Shown: in pieces, positions 23,455 through 32,771 of the stretch
Position numbering within the stretch: the first letter of the stretch is position 1
Layout: the number at the start of each line of letters is the position of its first letter
Assembly (NCBI RefSeq): GCF_005886535.1
Contig: NZ_PNDS01000049.1
Coordinates: 1-40,067, forward strand
Length of the DNA stretch: 40,067 bases
Direction: 5' to 3'
DNA from: Pseudoalteromonas sp. S2755
Lineage (GTDB): Bacteria; Pseudomonadota; Gammaproteobacteria; Enterobacterales; Alteromonadaceae
Notes under the pieces: generated by a model
Told to the model about the DNA's origin: nothing
Databases searched by the model: none
What the model saw: the letters and a program-made list of their open reading frames with translations, nothing else
Made by a program: the position numbers and the translations under genes

Positions 23455-23883
23455 CTATAACGCCTTTGTTTTTAGCGCGCCATATTCGTCCAAAACTTGC
23501 TCGCCATCTTCCTTAAAATACGGACCCATAGGCCATTTATCGAGTAACGCTAACACCGATTCGCTTGGTCGACATAACTTCACGCCTTTAGGTGAGCAGA
23601 CGATTGGCCGATTTACTAGTACCGGATACTTAAGCATGGCTGTTATTAGGGCTTCATCCGATACTCCAGCCTCAAGCAGCCCAAGCTTGCGGGCTGGAGA
23701 TTTTGTTACTCTTAGGGCTTCACGCGGTGAAATATCGGCCGCAGCGAAAAGTCCTAAAAGCTGATGACGTGTCCATCCTTCCTTTAAGTATTCAACGATA
23801 ATTGGCGTATACCCAGCATCTCGAATAATCTTTAATACGTTTCTTGAAGTACCACAGTCTGGGTTGTGGTGAATGACTATCAT
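23455..23883 (-). CDS. arsC: Arsenate reductase (glutaredoxin-coupled ArsC)
   Basis: Reduces arsenate to arsenite in the cytoplasm, using glutathione and glutaredoxin. At 142 aa it matches the E. coli ArsC type, and the key residues are all in place: catalytic C10 in HNPDCGTSRN, and arginines R58, R92 (in VNRPI) and R105, offset by two from E. coli C12, R60, R94 and R107. It is last in the arsR-arsH-acr3-arsC operon, 96 nt after acr3, with an AAGG Shine-Dalgarno. The product feeds Acr3 with arsenite. A weak hairpin near 23370-23400, with a T5 tract on the minus strand, may terminate the operon. Confidence 0.95.
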   Translation of the reverse strand: MIVIHHNPDCGTSRNVLKIIRDAGYTPIIVEYLKEGWTRHQLLGLFAAADISPREALRVTKSPARKLGLLEAGVSDEALITAMLKYPVLVNRPIVCSPKGVKLCRPSESVLALLDKWPMGPYFKEDGEQVLDEYGALKTKAL

Positions 23884-23979
23884 AACTCAACCTTTTTCAT
23901 AAAAATTAAAGTTAATTACCACCCAATTTAGACTCTGCTTGCAGCAAATAGGGATGTGTAAATTGGTATCATTGAGCGT

Positions 23980-24999
23980 TTACTCTGTGAACCAATGTCG
24001 CGTATGGTTTGCAAGCCACACCAGTGAAAGCATGACGGGAACTTCGACTAAAACTCCAACAACTGTGGCTAATGCTGCACCTGAATTTAGCCCAAAAACC
24101 GAAATTGCAACGGCTACTGCTAACTCAAAAAAATTAGATGTGCCTATCATGCAAGCAGGTGCAGCTATGCTATGTGGCAGCTTCATTTTTTTTGCCATAA
24201 AATAAGCAATAGCAAATATACCGTAGGTTTGAATAAGTAAAGGAATGGCGATGAGTATAATTGCTTGTGGTTTGTCCAAAATAGTCTTTGATTGAAATCC
24301 GAACAACAACACAACAGTTGCCAATAAGCCAACGATTGACCAAGGTTTCATGGTTGCTAAAAATTGATTTAAGCGAGAGTGGTCATTTGCTTCGTCGAGC
24401 TTCTTTCGAGTGATTGCACCAATCACCAGAGGAATTAGCACGTAGAGGACGACAGACAGAAATAGTGTTGTCCAAGGGACTGTAATATCAGTCACGCCTA
24501 GTAAAAAGCCTGCGATAGGCGCAAAAGCAAATATCATAATAATATCATTGACCGATACTTGCACTAGCGTGTAGTTTGCGTCGCCTTTAGTGAGTTGACT
24601 CCAGACAAACACCATCGCTGTGCATGGTGCAACACCCAGCAGTATCATGCCTGCGATATATTCTGTTGCCGTTTGTGGGTCTACCCAATCAGCAAATATC
24701 CCCTTAAAGAATAGCCAACCAAGAAATGCCATGGTAAATGGTTTTATTAGCCAATTAATGATCAGTGTGAGGGCGAGGCCTTTGGGTTTTTTACCTACAT
24801 CTTTCAGTGAAGAAAAGTCAATTTGCACCATCATGGGGTAAATCATTAACCAAATAAGTACCGCAATAACTAAGTTGACGTGCGCATATTCAATACCAGC
24901 TATAATAGCAAATGCATCCGGTACAATACTTCCAAATAAGATACCTACCACAATGGCAATACCCACCCACACTGACAAATAGCGTTCGAATAAGCCCAT
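23980..24999 (-). CDS. acr3: Acr3-family arsenite efflux permease
   Basis: A 339-aa integral membrane protein with about ten hydrophobic segments. The family's essential cysteine is present in [15 protein letters not shown] (C126). Acr3 exports arsenite using the proton-motive force and needs no ATPase, unlike ArsB; the absence of arsA nearby fits. It has a near-perfect Shine-Dalgarno (AAGGAGGT, 5 nt before the ATG) and starts 9 nt after the arsH stop, so it should be well translated. The permease is probably the main resistance determinant here. Confidence 0.96.
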   Translation of the reverse strand: MGLFERYLSVWVGIAIVVGILFGSIVPDAFAIIAGIEYAHVNLVIAVLIWLMIYPMMVQIDFSSLKDVGKKPKGLALTLIINWLIKPFTMAFLGWLFFKGIFADWVDPQTATEYIAGMILLGVAPCTAMVFVWSQLTKGDANYTLVQVSVNDIIMIFAFAPIAGFLLGVTDITVPWTTLFLSVVLYVLIPLVIGAITRKKLDEANDHSRLNQFLATMKPWSIVGLLATVVLLFGFQSKTILDKPQAIILIAIPLLIQTYGIFAIAYFMAKKMKLPHSIAAPACMIGTSNFFELAVAVAISVFGLNSGAALATVVGVLVEVPVMLSLVWLANHTRHWFTE

Positions 25000-25008
25000 G
25001 TTACCTCC

Positions 25009-25725
25009 TTAGATATCACCTTGGTTAACGCGCTGACTTAATTGCTCTGCGGATTCAACGCGTTCTGAATAGCGATTGACGAAGTAGTCCTTATTATCGC
25101 GAAGTAATAACGTGAACTTCATCAACTCCTCCATTACATCGACAATTCGGTTGTAATAAGAAGATGGCTTCATCCGATCATTTTCATCAAACTCAAGAAA
25201 GGCTTTTGCCACGCTGGATTGGTTAGGAATGGTGACCATGCGCATCCAACGACCAAGAACCCTTAACTGATTCACCACGTTAAATGACTGAGAGCCACCG
25301 CATACCTGCATAACAGCTAAGGTTTTCCCCTGGGTTGGGCGTACGGCACCTATACTCAGAGGGATCCAGTCAAGCTGACTTTTAAAAACACTTGTGATTG
25401 AGCCATGCCGTTCTGGTGAACACCATACTTGTCCTTCTGACCACATCATGAGCTCTCTAAGCTCTTGAACCTTGGGATGATTCTCATCACCTGTGTCAGT
25501 TTGTGGTAGACCTTCAGGATCAAAGATTTTTACCTCGGCTCCCATGTGTGTAAGCAGGCGAGCACTCTCTTCAATAACCAAGCGGCTAAACGAGCGCTCT
25601 CGCAGTGAACCGTATAGCAAAAGTATGCGGGGAGCATGTTTCTTTTGGGTGCTAAGGCACTTGTCTAATGCTGGAATATCAAACTGTGATTTATCAATGT
25701 TCGGTAGTGTGTTGTCCTGAAACAT
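25009..25725 (-). CDS. arsH: ArsH, NADPH-dependent FMN oxidoreductase
   Basis: A 238-aa flavoprotein of the NADPH-dependent FMN reductase fold. [17 protein letters not shown] (about 34-50) is the FMN phosphate-binding loop typical of Ars[18 protein letters not shown] (about 96-112) is the diagnostic ArsH block and [17 protein letters not shown] (about 138-154) follows. ArsH proteins oxidise trivalent methyl- or phenyl-arsenicals to less toxic pentavalent forms. Length is typical. It lies 169 nt downstream of arsR and 9 nt upstream of acr3. The arsR-arsH gap shows no terminator, so one transcript from the arsR promoter is likely. Confidence 0.94.
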   Translation of the reverse strand: MFQDNTLPNIDKSQFDIPALDKCLSTQKKHAPRILLLYGSLRERSFSRLVIEESARLLTHMGAEVKIFDPEGLPQTDTGDENHPKVQELRELMMWSEGQVWCSPERHGSITSVFKSQLDWIPLSIGAVRPTQGKTLAVMQVCGGSQSFNVVNQLRVLGRWMRMVTIPNQSSVAKAFLEFDENDRMKPSSYYNRIVDVMEELMKFTLLLRDNKDYFVNRYSERVESAEQLSQRVNQGDI

Positions 25726-25894
25726 AATGTATTGTGCTCCTAATCTCGTTTATTCAGCTCAAAGTAGAGCAGGAGAGATGCATATACGTCATCGTAAGCC
25801 ATTTGCTAATCCTCCCCACCAAACTAAGCTTGTCTGGTTATTCGTTAACACCATAGCTGCTGAAAGAAGTAACTTTCATAGTCTTTGTTTGTTA

Positions 25895-26227
25895 TTAACA
25901 AGACGATGCTTGAGCTTTTGATGCATTTAGTTTTGCTAATGCCTCAGCAAAATAACTATGGTTGTGTGCAACGGTTTGATTAATAACCTCTTTTGCCCAC
26001 AGGGGGAGATCTTCATGAAGCCGGTAGTAAACCCATTTTCCTCGGCGTTCATCCCGTAAAATATTACATTTTCGCAACTCTGCGAGGTGACGTGAGACTT
26101 TGGGCTGATCTAACTCAAGCCCTGCCATAAGGTCGCAAACACATGCTTCTTCAAGTTGATTGATAATTAGAACTGATTTCAGTCGGGTGTCATCGGACAG
26201 GCATTTGAAAAGCTGTAACGGATTCAT
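25895..26227 (-). CDS. arsR: ArsR-family arsenite-responsive repressor
   Basis: A 110-aa winged-helix repressor of the SmtB/ArsR family. The As(III)-binding site ACVCDL has C29 and C31, equivalent to E. coli C32 and C34, next to the DNA-recognition helix QPKVSRHLAELRKCN; the adjacent wing is RRGKWVYYRL. Without arsenite it should bind its own promoter and repress the operon, and arsenite binding to the cysteines releases it. The C-terminus carries an extra Ser-Ser-Cys that might take part in metal binding. A T/A-rich repeat region sits immediately upstream. Confidence 0.95.
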   Translation of the reverse strand: MNPLQLFKCLSDDTRLKSVLIINQLEEACVCDLMAGLELDQPKVSRHLAELRKCNILRDERRGKWVYYRLHEDLPLWAKEVINQTVAHNHSYFAEALAKLNASKAQASSC

Positions 26228-26245
26228 ATTTCATATCTCTTAAAT

Positions 26246-26285
26246 CATATATGTGAAATATAATATATGTGTTTTTTCATATGTC
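26246..26285 (-). promoter_or_regulatory. Probable ArsR operator/promoter region
   Basis: Two perfect copies of ATATATGTG (26247-26255 and 26263-26271) and a partial third (ATATGTC, 26279-26285) are spaced exactly 16 nt apart just upstream of arsR. ArsR-type operators are AT-rich imperfect repeats at this position, so the site is plausible; which repeat pair is bound cannot be decided by eye. Confidence 0.5.
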
Positions 26286-26428
26286 AATGTGTTTTATTTT
26301 TTAGCTGAGGTTGAGGTCGGAAGGAGTGCAACTCATTACTTTTTATGCATTATCTTTTCATCGAAAAAGCAACGAATTAACAATTAAAGTGTGTCAGTGC
26401 AACTATTAACCTGCTAGTAAAGGCTGTT

Positions 26429-26536
26429 GTGGGCATCTCAGCACTTGGTTTGTTGATTCTTTTTGCTATTTTCGATGACAAAGCACATAGCACTTTTTAC
26501 GTCATTTGGGGACTTTTGATGATAGCGACTGAATAG
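26429..26536 (+). CDS. Possible small hydrophobic protein
   Basis: A 35-codon ORF starting at GTG 26429. AAAGG lies 5 nt upstream, a reasonable Shine-Dalgarno. The peptide has a membrane-like stretch (GISALGLLILFAIF), a short polar turn (DDKAHS) and a second hydrophobic stretch (TFYVIWGLLMIA), a pattern typical of small two-helix membrane proteins. The same frame is open only about 13 codons upstream of the GTG. It could be a remnant of a larger membrane protein or a chance ORF. Confidence 0.28.
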   Translation: MGISALGLLILFAIFDDKAHSTFYVIWGLLMIATE

Positions 26537-26701
26537 CCAGCAAGCTCTGCTTCTGCTTTACACGCCTAGTGTTGAGGCACCCGTAGCTAAGCACAATGTA
26601 GTCAGGAATGAGTGATATTTTAACAAAGTTACGATATTGCCCACGGTTACTGTGATCATAAACTATATTTACTAACAAGTTATATAAACTGTTTAACTAT
26701 T

Positions 26702-27967
26702 ATGAACAAAAATGGAAGAAGAGAGTTTTTAAGCAAAGCGGGTATAGGGCTGGCGTTATCTGCTGCGCTCATTAAAGCTCCTTATGTGTTCGCAAGAAAC
26801 AGGACAACTCTGCGTGTAATGGGGACACATGTTACGCTACAAGAACCTCTGCGTCAGCGTGCGATGAAAGAGTTGGGAATCGATGTTCAATTCTATCCAA
26901 TGGGCAGTGCTGCAGTTCTGCAAAAAGCAGCTGCAAATCCTGCTGCATTTGACCTTTACGAACAGTGGTCAGATTCTATAAACATACTTTGGCAAGCAAA
27001 AGCAGTTCAGCCTATAGACATTGAAAGGCTTACTCACTGGCATGAAATAAACCCACTTACAAAGACGGGGAAGCTTATCCCCTCTGCTAAGGAGGGGGCA
27101 GGTGATGCGCCCAATAAGCTACTGTATGTTCAAGACGATGGGACGCTTGCAAGCGACGTAACGAAAAAAATAAGCTTTCTTCCGTACGTACACAATGTTG
27201 ATTCCTTTGGTTACAACACTGATTTCATAACGCAGGGGAGTCCTTATGAAAGTGAGTCTTGGGGTTGGCTATTGGATGAATCTAATGCGGGAAAAACAGC
27301 AATAGTGAATGCACCTACAATAGGGATCTTTGATTTGGCGCTCGCCGCGCAAGCTAAAGGCTTGGCTTCTTTCAAAGATATTGGAAATATGACTATTGAC
27401 GAAATAGACAAGCTTTTCACAATTTTATTAATGAAGAAGCGCAAAGGACACTTCTCAGGATTTTGGACTTCGGTTCCACAATCGGTGCAATTTATGTTGG
27501 AGAAGAGAGTTCACATTCAAAGTATGTTTTCACCTGGGGTAAGTGCCTGCAGAGGGCAAGGGTTACCGATCACATATGCCTCACCAAAAGAGGGCTATAG
27601 GGCATGGCACGGTGTTATGTGTCTGTCATCTCAGGCTCGTGGTCATGTTAAAGATGCAGCATACGACTATATGAATTGGTGGCTTTCAGGATACCCAGGC
27701 GCATTTATTGCTCGACAAGGATATTATATTTCAAACCCAGAGCGTAGCAGACCACTAATGTCTGAGGCCGAATGGGATTATTGGTATGATGGTAAGCCCG
27801 CGGCGACAACTTTAAAAGGTACGGATGGAAAAGTCGTTGTAAATACAGGAGAATTACGCGACGGTGGAAGCTATATTAAACGCTTTTCTAACATAGCTGT
27901 ATGGAATACCGTTATGGAAAATTATGATTATAGTTTAGATCGCTGGTATGAATTACTAAACGCATAA
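26702..27967 (+). CDS. Periplasmic solute-binding protein, Tat-type signal, paired with a sensor kinase
   Basis: A 421-aa family-1 extracellular solute-binding protein most like the polyamine (PotD/PotF) type. The signal contains NGRREFLSKAG, a twin-arginine-like motif, followed by a hydrophobic segment and cleavage near VFA|RN, so Tat export of a folded protein is likely. The mature protein shows the PotD-like AAYDYMNWWLSGYPGAFIARQGYY block. No permease or ATPase genes flank it. Instead the stop is 9 nt before a membrane histidine kinase with a periplasmic sensor domain. Systems such as TorT-TorS show that a periplasmic binding protein can report its ligand to a kinase, and that is the likeliest role. 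The ligand is unknown. Confidence 0.82.
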   Translation: MNKNGRREFLSKAGIGLALSAALIKAPYVFARNRTTLRVMGTHVTLQEPLRQRAMKELGIDVQFYPMGSAAVLQKAAANPAAFDLYEQWSDSINILWQAKAVQPIDIERLTHWHEINPLTKTGKLIPSAKEGAGDAPNKLLYVQDDGTLASDVTKKISFLPYVHNVDSFGYNTDFITQGSPYESESWGWLLDESNAGKTAIVNAPTIGIFDLALAAQAKGLASFKDIGNMTIDEIDKLFTILLMKKRKGHFSGFWTSVPQSVQFMLEKRVHIQSMFSPGVSACRGQGLPITYASPKEGYRAWHGVMCLSSQARGHVKDAAYDYMNWWLSGYPGAFIARQGYYISNPERSRPLMSEAEWDYWYDGKPAATTLKGTDGKVVVNTGELRDGGSYIKRFSNIAVWNTVMENYDYSLDRWYELLNA

Positions 27968-27976
27968 GGCTGAGGC

Positions 27977-30265
27977 ATGCCAATATTTTCAATAAGATCG
28001 CTTTCAAGCAAAATTCTACTGGTTTTGCTTGCTTTCGCTGCAAGTCTTACTGCTGTCCATCTATTTCTGAGCTCGCGCGTAGAGGTTGTTGATAATACGT
28101 TAACTAGCACGTTGAATGTATCTAAAAACTCAGTATCAGTACTTAAGATCAACAAAGAGATCGTTGAATTGCAGCGTGATATCTCAGTGTTCAGCAGTTC
28201 TGGCAGTCCCGCTATCTATGAAAAGGTCATGAGCAACCATGCGCAAATTACGATAAAGCTCACGGAAATACAGGCAAAGGTACAAAGTGAAGAAGAAAAG
28301 CGGCTTATAGATTTTCTGCTGGAAATTGTAAATAGGTATGGTAGTAACTTAAGTGTGCTTATGCAGCGTTATCAAGAAAGAAAGCATCTGCTTGAAACTC
28401 AGTTACCAGAGGTGTTTACAGAAGCTGAAACTTATTTAAGACCACAGCTAGCTGATGATGACATTAGTCAAAAGAAGATCACGATATATCAGATATTGGA
28501 TTTATGGATGACACTTTATCGAGATGCAAATCTGTACCTAACTCAAAAAGATTACAAGAAGAAAAAATCAGTGTTTGACGGTTTGGCAGAGATAGAGCGC
28601 AGGCTACTGATAAGTCAAGAGTTGGGTGATGAAAATGTGACTAAATTACAGGCGTTAGCCCATCGATTCCGCGATGTATTTAACAGCAGTATTCAAGCAA
28701 ATAGAAACTATTTAGCTTTAGTCAACGTCGTTATGGCTGGTGATGCAGTGGAGTTCTCAAATTTGGTAGATAAGTTAAGAGCCGACTCCTTAACTAAGCT
28801 GGATAATATACGAAACACTGCAGAGGCGAAGATCTTAGAATTCGACAGAATAGTAAAATCAGCAATGGCTGTGGGGATACTCTTTTTAGTCTTTTTTGTT
28901 TTATTCTTTCACTTTCATATTATCCGTTCAATAAAGCGCCTTACTAAGAATTTTCAACATTGTATTGAAGGTGACTTATCGGATGAGATAAAGGACCTTG
29001 ATCGAAAAGATGAAATTGGTACGTTAGCTAATGCTGCAAATCAGTTTAAATTGTTAAGTGAAGCGCTTATCGAAGCGAAGCGGGTCGCGGAACACACGTC
29101 GAAAATAAAATCTGATTTCTTAGCGAATATGAGCCATGAGATCCGCACACCAATGAATGGTATCTTAGGCATGGTAAGGCAGCTAAGAAACACGGGTCTT
29201 AACAAAAATCAAATGGACATGCTTGAACTGGTGGACTCTTCGGGAAAGAGTCTATTGGTTATCTTAAATGATATTCTTGATTTAAGTAAAATTGAGGCTG
29301 GAAAAATTGAGCTTGAATCGCAACCATTTGAGATAGAGAAACTTTTATATGAACTTGAGCAGACAGGAAAAACGCTGAATAAGTCGTCTTCGGCAGAGCT
29401 AACAATCATGAATACGGTGCCTGCCAATTTACGTGTTTTTGATGGGGATGTAATCCGGCTTAAACAGGTGTTGCTCAATTTACTCAGTAATGCGATAAAG
29501 TTTACTGAGCAGGGTACAGTGAAGTTGCGAGTGGATCTTCAAAAGCAAGGTGCAAGCAACGCAACATTGAAGTTTAGTGTAAGCGATACAGGTATAGGTA
29601 TTCCACGAGACAGAATCGAAAAACTATTTGAAGCGTTTTCCCAAGCCGATACATCAATAACTCGTCGGTTTGGCGGTACAGGGTTAGGCCTAACCATTTC
29701 AAATAAGCTACTAGATTTAATGGACTCTAAACTAGAAGTGGAAAGTCGTGTGGGTGAGGGTTCAACGTTTAGCTTCACAATTACACTTCCAGTGTCAAAG
29801 GGAGTCGATAAAAAAGAGGCGCCTAAATGTCAAAAACTTAGCCGTGCTGTTACTGAAAACATTGAAGTGCTTTTAGTCGAAGACAACAAGGTCAATCAAA
29901 TTGTTACTAAGTCAATGTTAAAGGATTTAGGACTGGTGAATATTACTCTTGCTGAAAATGGGCTTGAGGCTGTACAGCTTTGTGAAGAGCGGGACTTTGC
30001 GTTGATCTTAATGGACATGCAAATGCCAAAAATGGATGGTCCTACAGCAGCGCAACATATCCGTAAGTTAAGAAACTACCCAGATATTCCGATAATAGCA
30101 TTAACTGCAAATGTACTTGAGCAGGACAAAAAACGATGCTTTGAAGTCGGAATGAACGCTTTTATATCAAAGCCTATTGATTACCAAGCGTTTGTAGAAG
30201 CAATATCTAGAGCGATAGAAAAGCCCGGAGTGACGCATTCCCCAAGTCAATCAGGCTCTGCTTAA
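27977..30265 (+). CDS. Membrane hybrid sensor histidine kinase
   Basis: A 762-aa hybrid kinase. TM1 is about 12-32, a helical periplasmic sensor domain spans about 33-290, and TM2 is about 297-318 (MAVGILFLVFFVLFFHFHII). HAMP follows (about 319-370), then HisKA with phosphoacceptor H387 in NMSHEIRTPMNG, an HATPase domain with DTGIGI, FEAF and GGTGLGL boxes (about 500-610), and a receiver domain (about 635-750) whose phosphoryl site is D680 in LILMDMQMPKMDG. It must pass phosphate to an external Hpt protein, since none is fused. AAGG (27966-27969) is the Shine-Dalgarno, 7 nt from the ATG. The gene lies 9 nt after the solute-binding protein gene, which probably supplies its ligand-bound partner. 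Confidence 0.93.
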   Translation: MPIFSIRSLSSKILLVLLAFAASLTAVHLFLSSRVEVVDNTLTSTLNVSKNSVSVLKINKEIVELQRDISVFSSSGSPAIYEKVMSNHAQITIKLTEIQAKVQSEEEKRLIDFLLEIVNRYGSNLSVLMQRYQERKHLLETQLPEVFTEAETYLRPQLADDDISQKKITIYQILDLWMTLYRDANLYLTQKDYKKKKSVFDGLAEIERRLLISQELGDENVTKLQALAHRFRDVFNSSIQANRNYLALVNVVMAGDAVEFSNLVDKLRADSLTKLDNIRNTAEAKILEFDRIVKSAMAVGILFLVFFVLFFHFHIIRSIKRLTKNFQHCIEGDLSDEIKDLDRKDEIGTLANAANQFKLLSEALIEAKRVAEHTSKIKSDFLANMSHEIRTPMNGILGMVRQLRNTGLNKNQMDMLELVDSSGKSLLVILNDILDLSKIEAGKIELESQPFEIEKLLYELEQTGKTLNKSSSAELTIMNTVPANLRVFDGDVIRLKQVLLNLLSNAIKFTEQGTVKLRVDLQKQGASNATLKFSVSDTGIGIPRDRIEKLFEAFSQADTSITRRFGGTGLGLTISNKLLDLMDSKLEVESRVGEGSTFSFTITLPVSKGVDKKEAPKCQKLSRAVTENIEVLLVEDNKVNQIVTKSMLKDLGLVNITLAENGLEAVQLCEERDFALILMDMQMPKMDGPTAAQHIRKLRNYPDIPIIALTANVLEQDKKRCFEVGMNAFISKPIDYQAFVEAISRAIEKPGVTHSPSQSGSA

Positions 30266-30323
30266 ATTTATTGAGGGTGTTCGAACTCAGTGTCAAATAG
30301 TACAAAAGTGCTCATCCATATTG

Positions 30324-30359
30324 AAATAGATACTTGTTATTTCTCGAAATTATCTATTT
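30324..30359. terminator. AT-rich hairpin between convergent kinase genes
   Basis: A 9-bp AT-only-rich stem (30324-30332 with 30351-30359) overlaps the stop codon of the triple-PAS kinase gene. It could terminate the plus-strand kinase transcript, but the stem is weak. Confidence 0.35.
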
Positions 30360-32771
30360 TACAAAGCTTGCTAAAGCGCCATACAAGATAGGCAGCTCAA
30401 TTGGTTTTGCTATATGCGCATCAAAGCCTATTTCTAAGTAGTGCTTAACATCTTCAACCATAACGTTCGCAGTGAGAGCGATAACAGGGATCGGATTTCC
30501 CTCATTTCTGATAGCTTTTATCGCGTCTACTCCATCCATAAAAGGCATGTGTATATCCATTAATACTAAATCAAATGCCTGCTCTTTTAGAGCTTCGATT
30601 GCAAGCCGACCATTGTCGACAACGACAGCTGTTGCATTTGTCTCTTTAAGCATTGTTTTGATAAGAATTTGATTAATCTTATTGTCTTCGGCAATCAAAA
30701 TACGAGTGTGTTTTAGATTAGGTGGTGTAAATGATTTTGTGCGTACAGGTTTAGATTGCGTTTTTATCTTGTCTAACGGTAGGATAATATTAACTGTAGT
30801 TCCTTTACCAGCTTCGCTAAATAAGTTTATTTTTCCATTCATCAACTTAATAAGACTTACAGTAATTGACATTCCCAGTCCCGTACCACCGTATTCCCTA
30901 GTAGTTGATGTGTCAGCTTGTGAAAAACGCTCAAAAATACGTTTTTGCGCATCCTCATCCATTCCGATACCAGAGTCTTGAACACTTAAATAAATCGCTT
31001 TTTCATTGTTATATGATTGGCAGCTGGCAATTATTTTAACTTCCCCTTTGTTGGTGAATTTAACAGCGTTAGATGCTAAATTTAGTATTATCTGCTTTAC
31101 GCGCACTAAATCACCAATCCATCCGTCTTCGAAGCTATCATCTGCTGATATGACAAAGTCTATACCTTTGTTACTGACTAATGCATCTAGGTCATATTTA
31201 ACAGAGTCCAAAATATCTAAAATTGAAATTTCGGTACTTTCTAACTCAATTTTATTGGATTCAATTTTTGAATAATCCAAGATATCGTTGATGATTGTAA
31301 GCAAACTCTTGGCAGAAAATACGGCGTTAGCTAAAACTTTCCCTAAATCGGGCTCTAAATTAGCGTTTTCTAGCAATTGTAACCCTCCCAAAATAGCATT
31401 CATTGGTGTACGAATTTCATGACTCATATTGGCTAGGAAGTCACTTTTTGCTTTAGAGGAATGTTCTGCTGCTAGTCTAGCCGTTTCAGATATTCTTATT
31501 GCTTCAATTTTTTCGGTAACATCATAATTTACCCCAACAACTTTTATTGCTTTGCCATTGCTTCGAATAACCTCTGCACTGGCTTTAATTGTTCTCACTT
31601 CACCGTTTGGGTGTACAACTCTGAACTCTGGTTCATAAACGCCGGTACCATCAATTGCAGCTTGCAGCTGTGCACTTGCAAACTCTATATCATCAGGGTG
31701 TACGGCACTCGCCCAAGCATCATAGACTTGGGTAAATTGTGATTCTGATATGCCATAGAGCTTAAACATCAGCTCGTCCCAGATGAGCTCACTTGTAACT
31801 AAGTCCCACTCCCAAACGCCGATTTGGGCGGAGTTATTCGCTAGCTGCATTCTGAGCGCTAAAGAATCTGCTTGGTTTCTCGCATTTTTAAGTTGCTCCT
31901 CGGTTTCTTTTTGACGAGATATATCTTGAATGACTGACCAAATGAAATCTTCGTTATTATCGTCGGTGACTTTAATACCAGATAGGAGGACGTGAAAGGT
32001 ATGGCCGCTTTTATGGATATATTCCTTTTTATATGGTCCGTACCTTCCTTGCGACTTAAGGTTAATAAGTTGTTTTTGTTCTTCTTCTTGGTATTTAGGA
32101 GGTGTTATCTTCCAGTAATCAATATTGTTTAGTTCGTCTACTGAATACCCAGTCATTTTACTGAACTCATCATTTACATAGTGGAAAGCCCCATCTTTCA
32201 ACGAATTAACAGCGATACCAATTGGAGCTGCGTTGACAAAGCGCTCAAACTTCATTTTCTCTTTCTGATACGCAGCTTTGTAACGCTTTATATTAGTATT
32301 TGCTTTTTTCAGTTGCTCTTTCGCGCTGTGTAGTTCCGATATGTCCCTACCTATTGCTACGACGAGCTGCTTTCCTTGGATTTGCACTGCCGTCAATGAT
32401 ATTAGACAAGGGAACGTTTCGCCTTGAGTGTTGGAGTGGCTCCACGGAAAAAGCTGAGGACCTTCAGTCAGAGATTTGCTTACGTGCTCCATAGCTAGCT
32501 CCTCTGAAGCTCGGCCGCATGGTTGATATTCGGGGGAAATGTCGGCAGGAGTTAGTGTTAGAAATTTACTTTTACTTTCAATGCCGTGTAGTCGAACGGC
32601 TGCTTGATTACATTCAGTAAACTTACCCGTATTTATGTCTAAAATGGATAGCGCGTCGCCTGACGCCTCGAACAGCTTTTTATACTTGTCACGTTCAAAA
32701 GATGCTTCAGCTAATTGAGATTTCAGACTTTGAATTTCTTTCTCTAATTCGATCTCAGTTTTACTTACCAT
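30354..32771 (-). CDS. Cytoplasmic triple-PAS hybrid histidine kinase
   Basis: A soluble hybrid kinase of 805 aa (start at the ATG 32771, with AGGA 5 nt before it; upstream ATG 32777 and TTG 32795 are less well placed). An N-terminal coiled coil (about 1-35) leads to three PAS domains (about 30-145, 170-290 and 300-420, each followed by a PAC-like strand). HisKA follows, with H451 in NMSHEIRTPMNA, then HATPase with DSGIGM, FERFSQADTS and GGTGLGM, and a receiver with D739 in LVLMDIHMPFMDG. No membrane segment is visible, so the signal is intracellular, with PAS domains typically sensing redox state, heme, flavin or small ligands. As in the facing kinase no Hpt domain is fused, so a separate Hpt-regulator chain is required. 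The two kinases are convergent and may share downstream partners, but nothing here shows it. Confidence 0.92.
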   Translation of the reverse strand: MVSKTEIELEKEIQSLKSQLAEASFERDKYKKLFEASGDALSILDINTGKFTECNQAAVRLHGIESKSKFLTLTPADISPEYQPCGRASEELAMEHVSKSLTEGPQLFPWSHSNTQGETFPCLISLTAVQIQGKQLVVAIGRDISELHSAKEQLKKANTNIKRYKAAYQKEKMKFERFVNAAPIGIAVNSLKDGAFHYVNDEFSKMTGYSVDELNNIDYWKITPPKYQEEEQKQLINLKSQGRYGPYKKEYIHKSGHTFHVLLSGIKVTDDNNEDFIWSVIQDISRQKETEEQLKNARNQADSLALRMQLANNSAQIGVWEWDLVTSELIWDELMFKLYGISESQFTQVYDAWASAVHPDDIEFASAQLQAAIDGTGVYEPEFRVVHPNGEVRTIKASAEVIRSNGKAIKVVGVNYDVTEKIEAIRISETARLAAEHSSKAKSDFLANMSHEIRTPMNAILGGLQLLENANLEPDLGKVLANAVFSAKSLLTIINDILDYSKIESNKIELESTEISILDILDSVKYDLDALVSNKGIDFVISADDSFEDGWIGDLVRVKQIILNLASNAVKFTNKGEVKIIASCQSYNNEKAIYLSVQDSGIGMDEDAQKRIFERFSQADTSTTREYGGTGLGMSITVSLIKLMNGKINLFSEAGKGTTVNIILPLDKIKTQSKPVRTKSFTPPNLKHTRILIAEDNKINQILIKTMLKETNATAVVVDNGRLAIEALKEQAFDLVLMDIHMPFMDGVDAIKAIRNEGNPIPVIALTANVMVEDVKHYLEIGFDAHIAKPIELPILYGALASFVK

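Larger units (their letters stand above)
26228..26701. other. Region between divergent ars operon and the SBP-kinase pair
   Basis: It holds the arsR promoter and operator (near 26246-26285) on the minus strand and a possible 35-codon plus-strand ORF (26429-26536). The last 160 nt before 26702 should carry the promoter of the solute-binding protein gene, but no clear boxes stand out. The stretch just before 26702 is AT-rich and the Shine-Dalgarno for that gene is weak. Confidence 0.4.
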
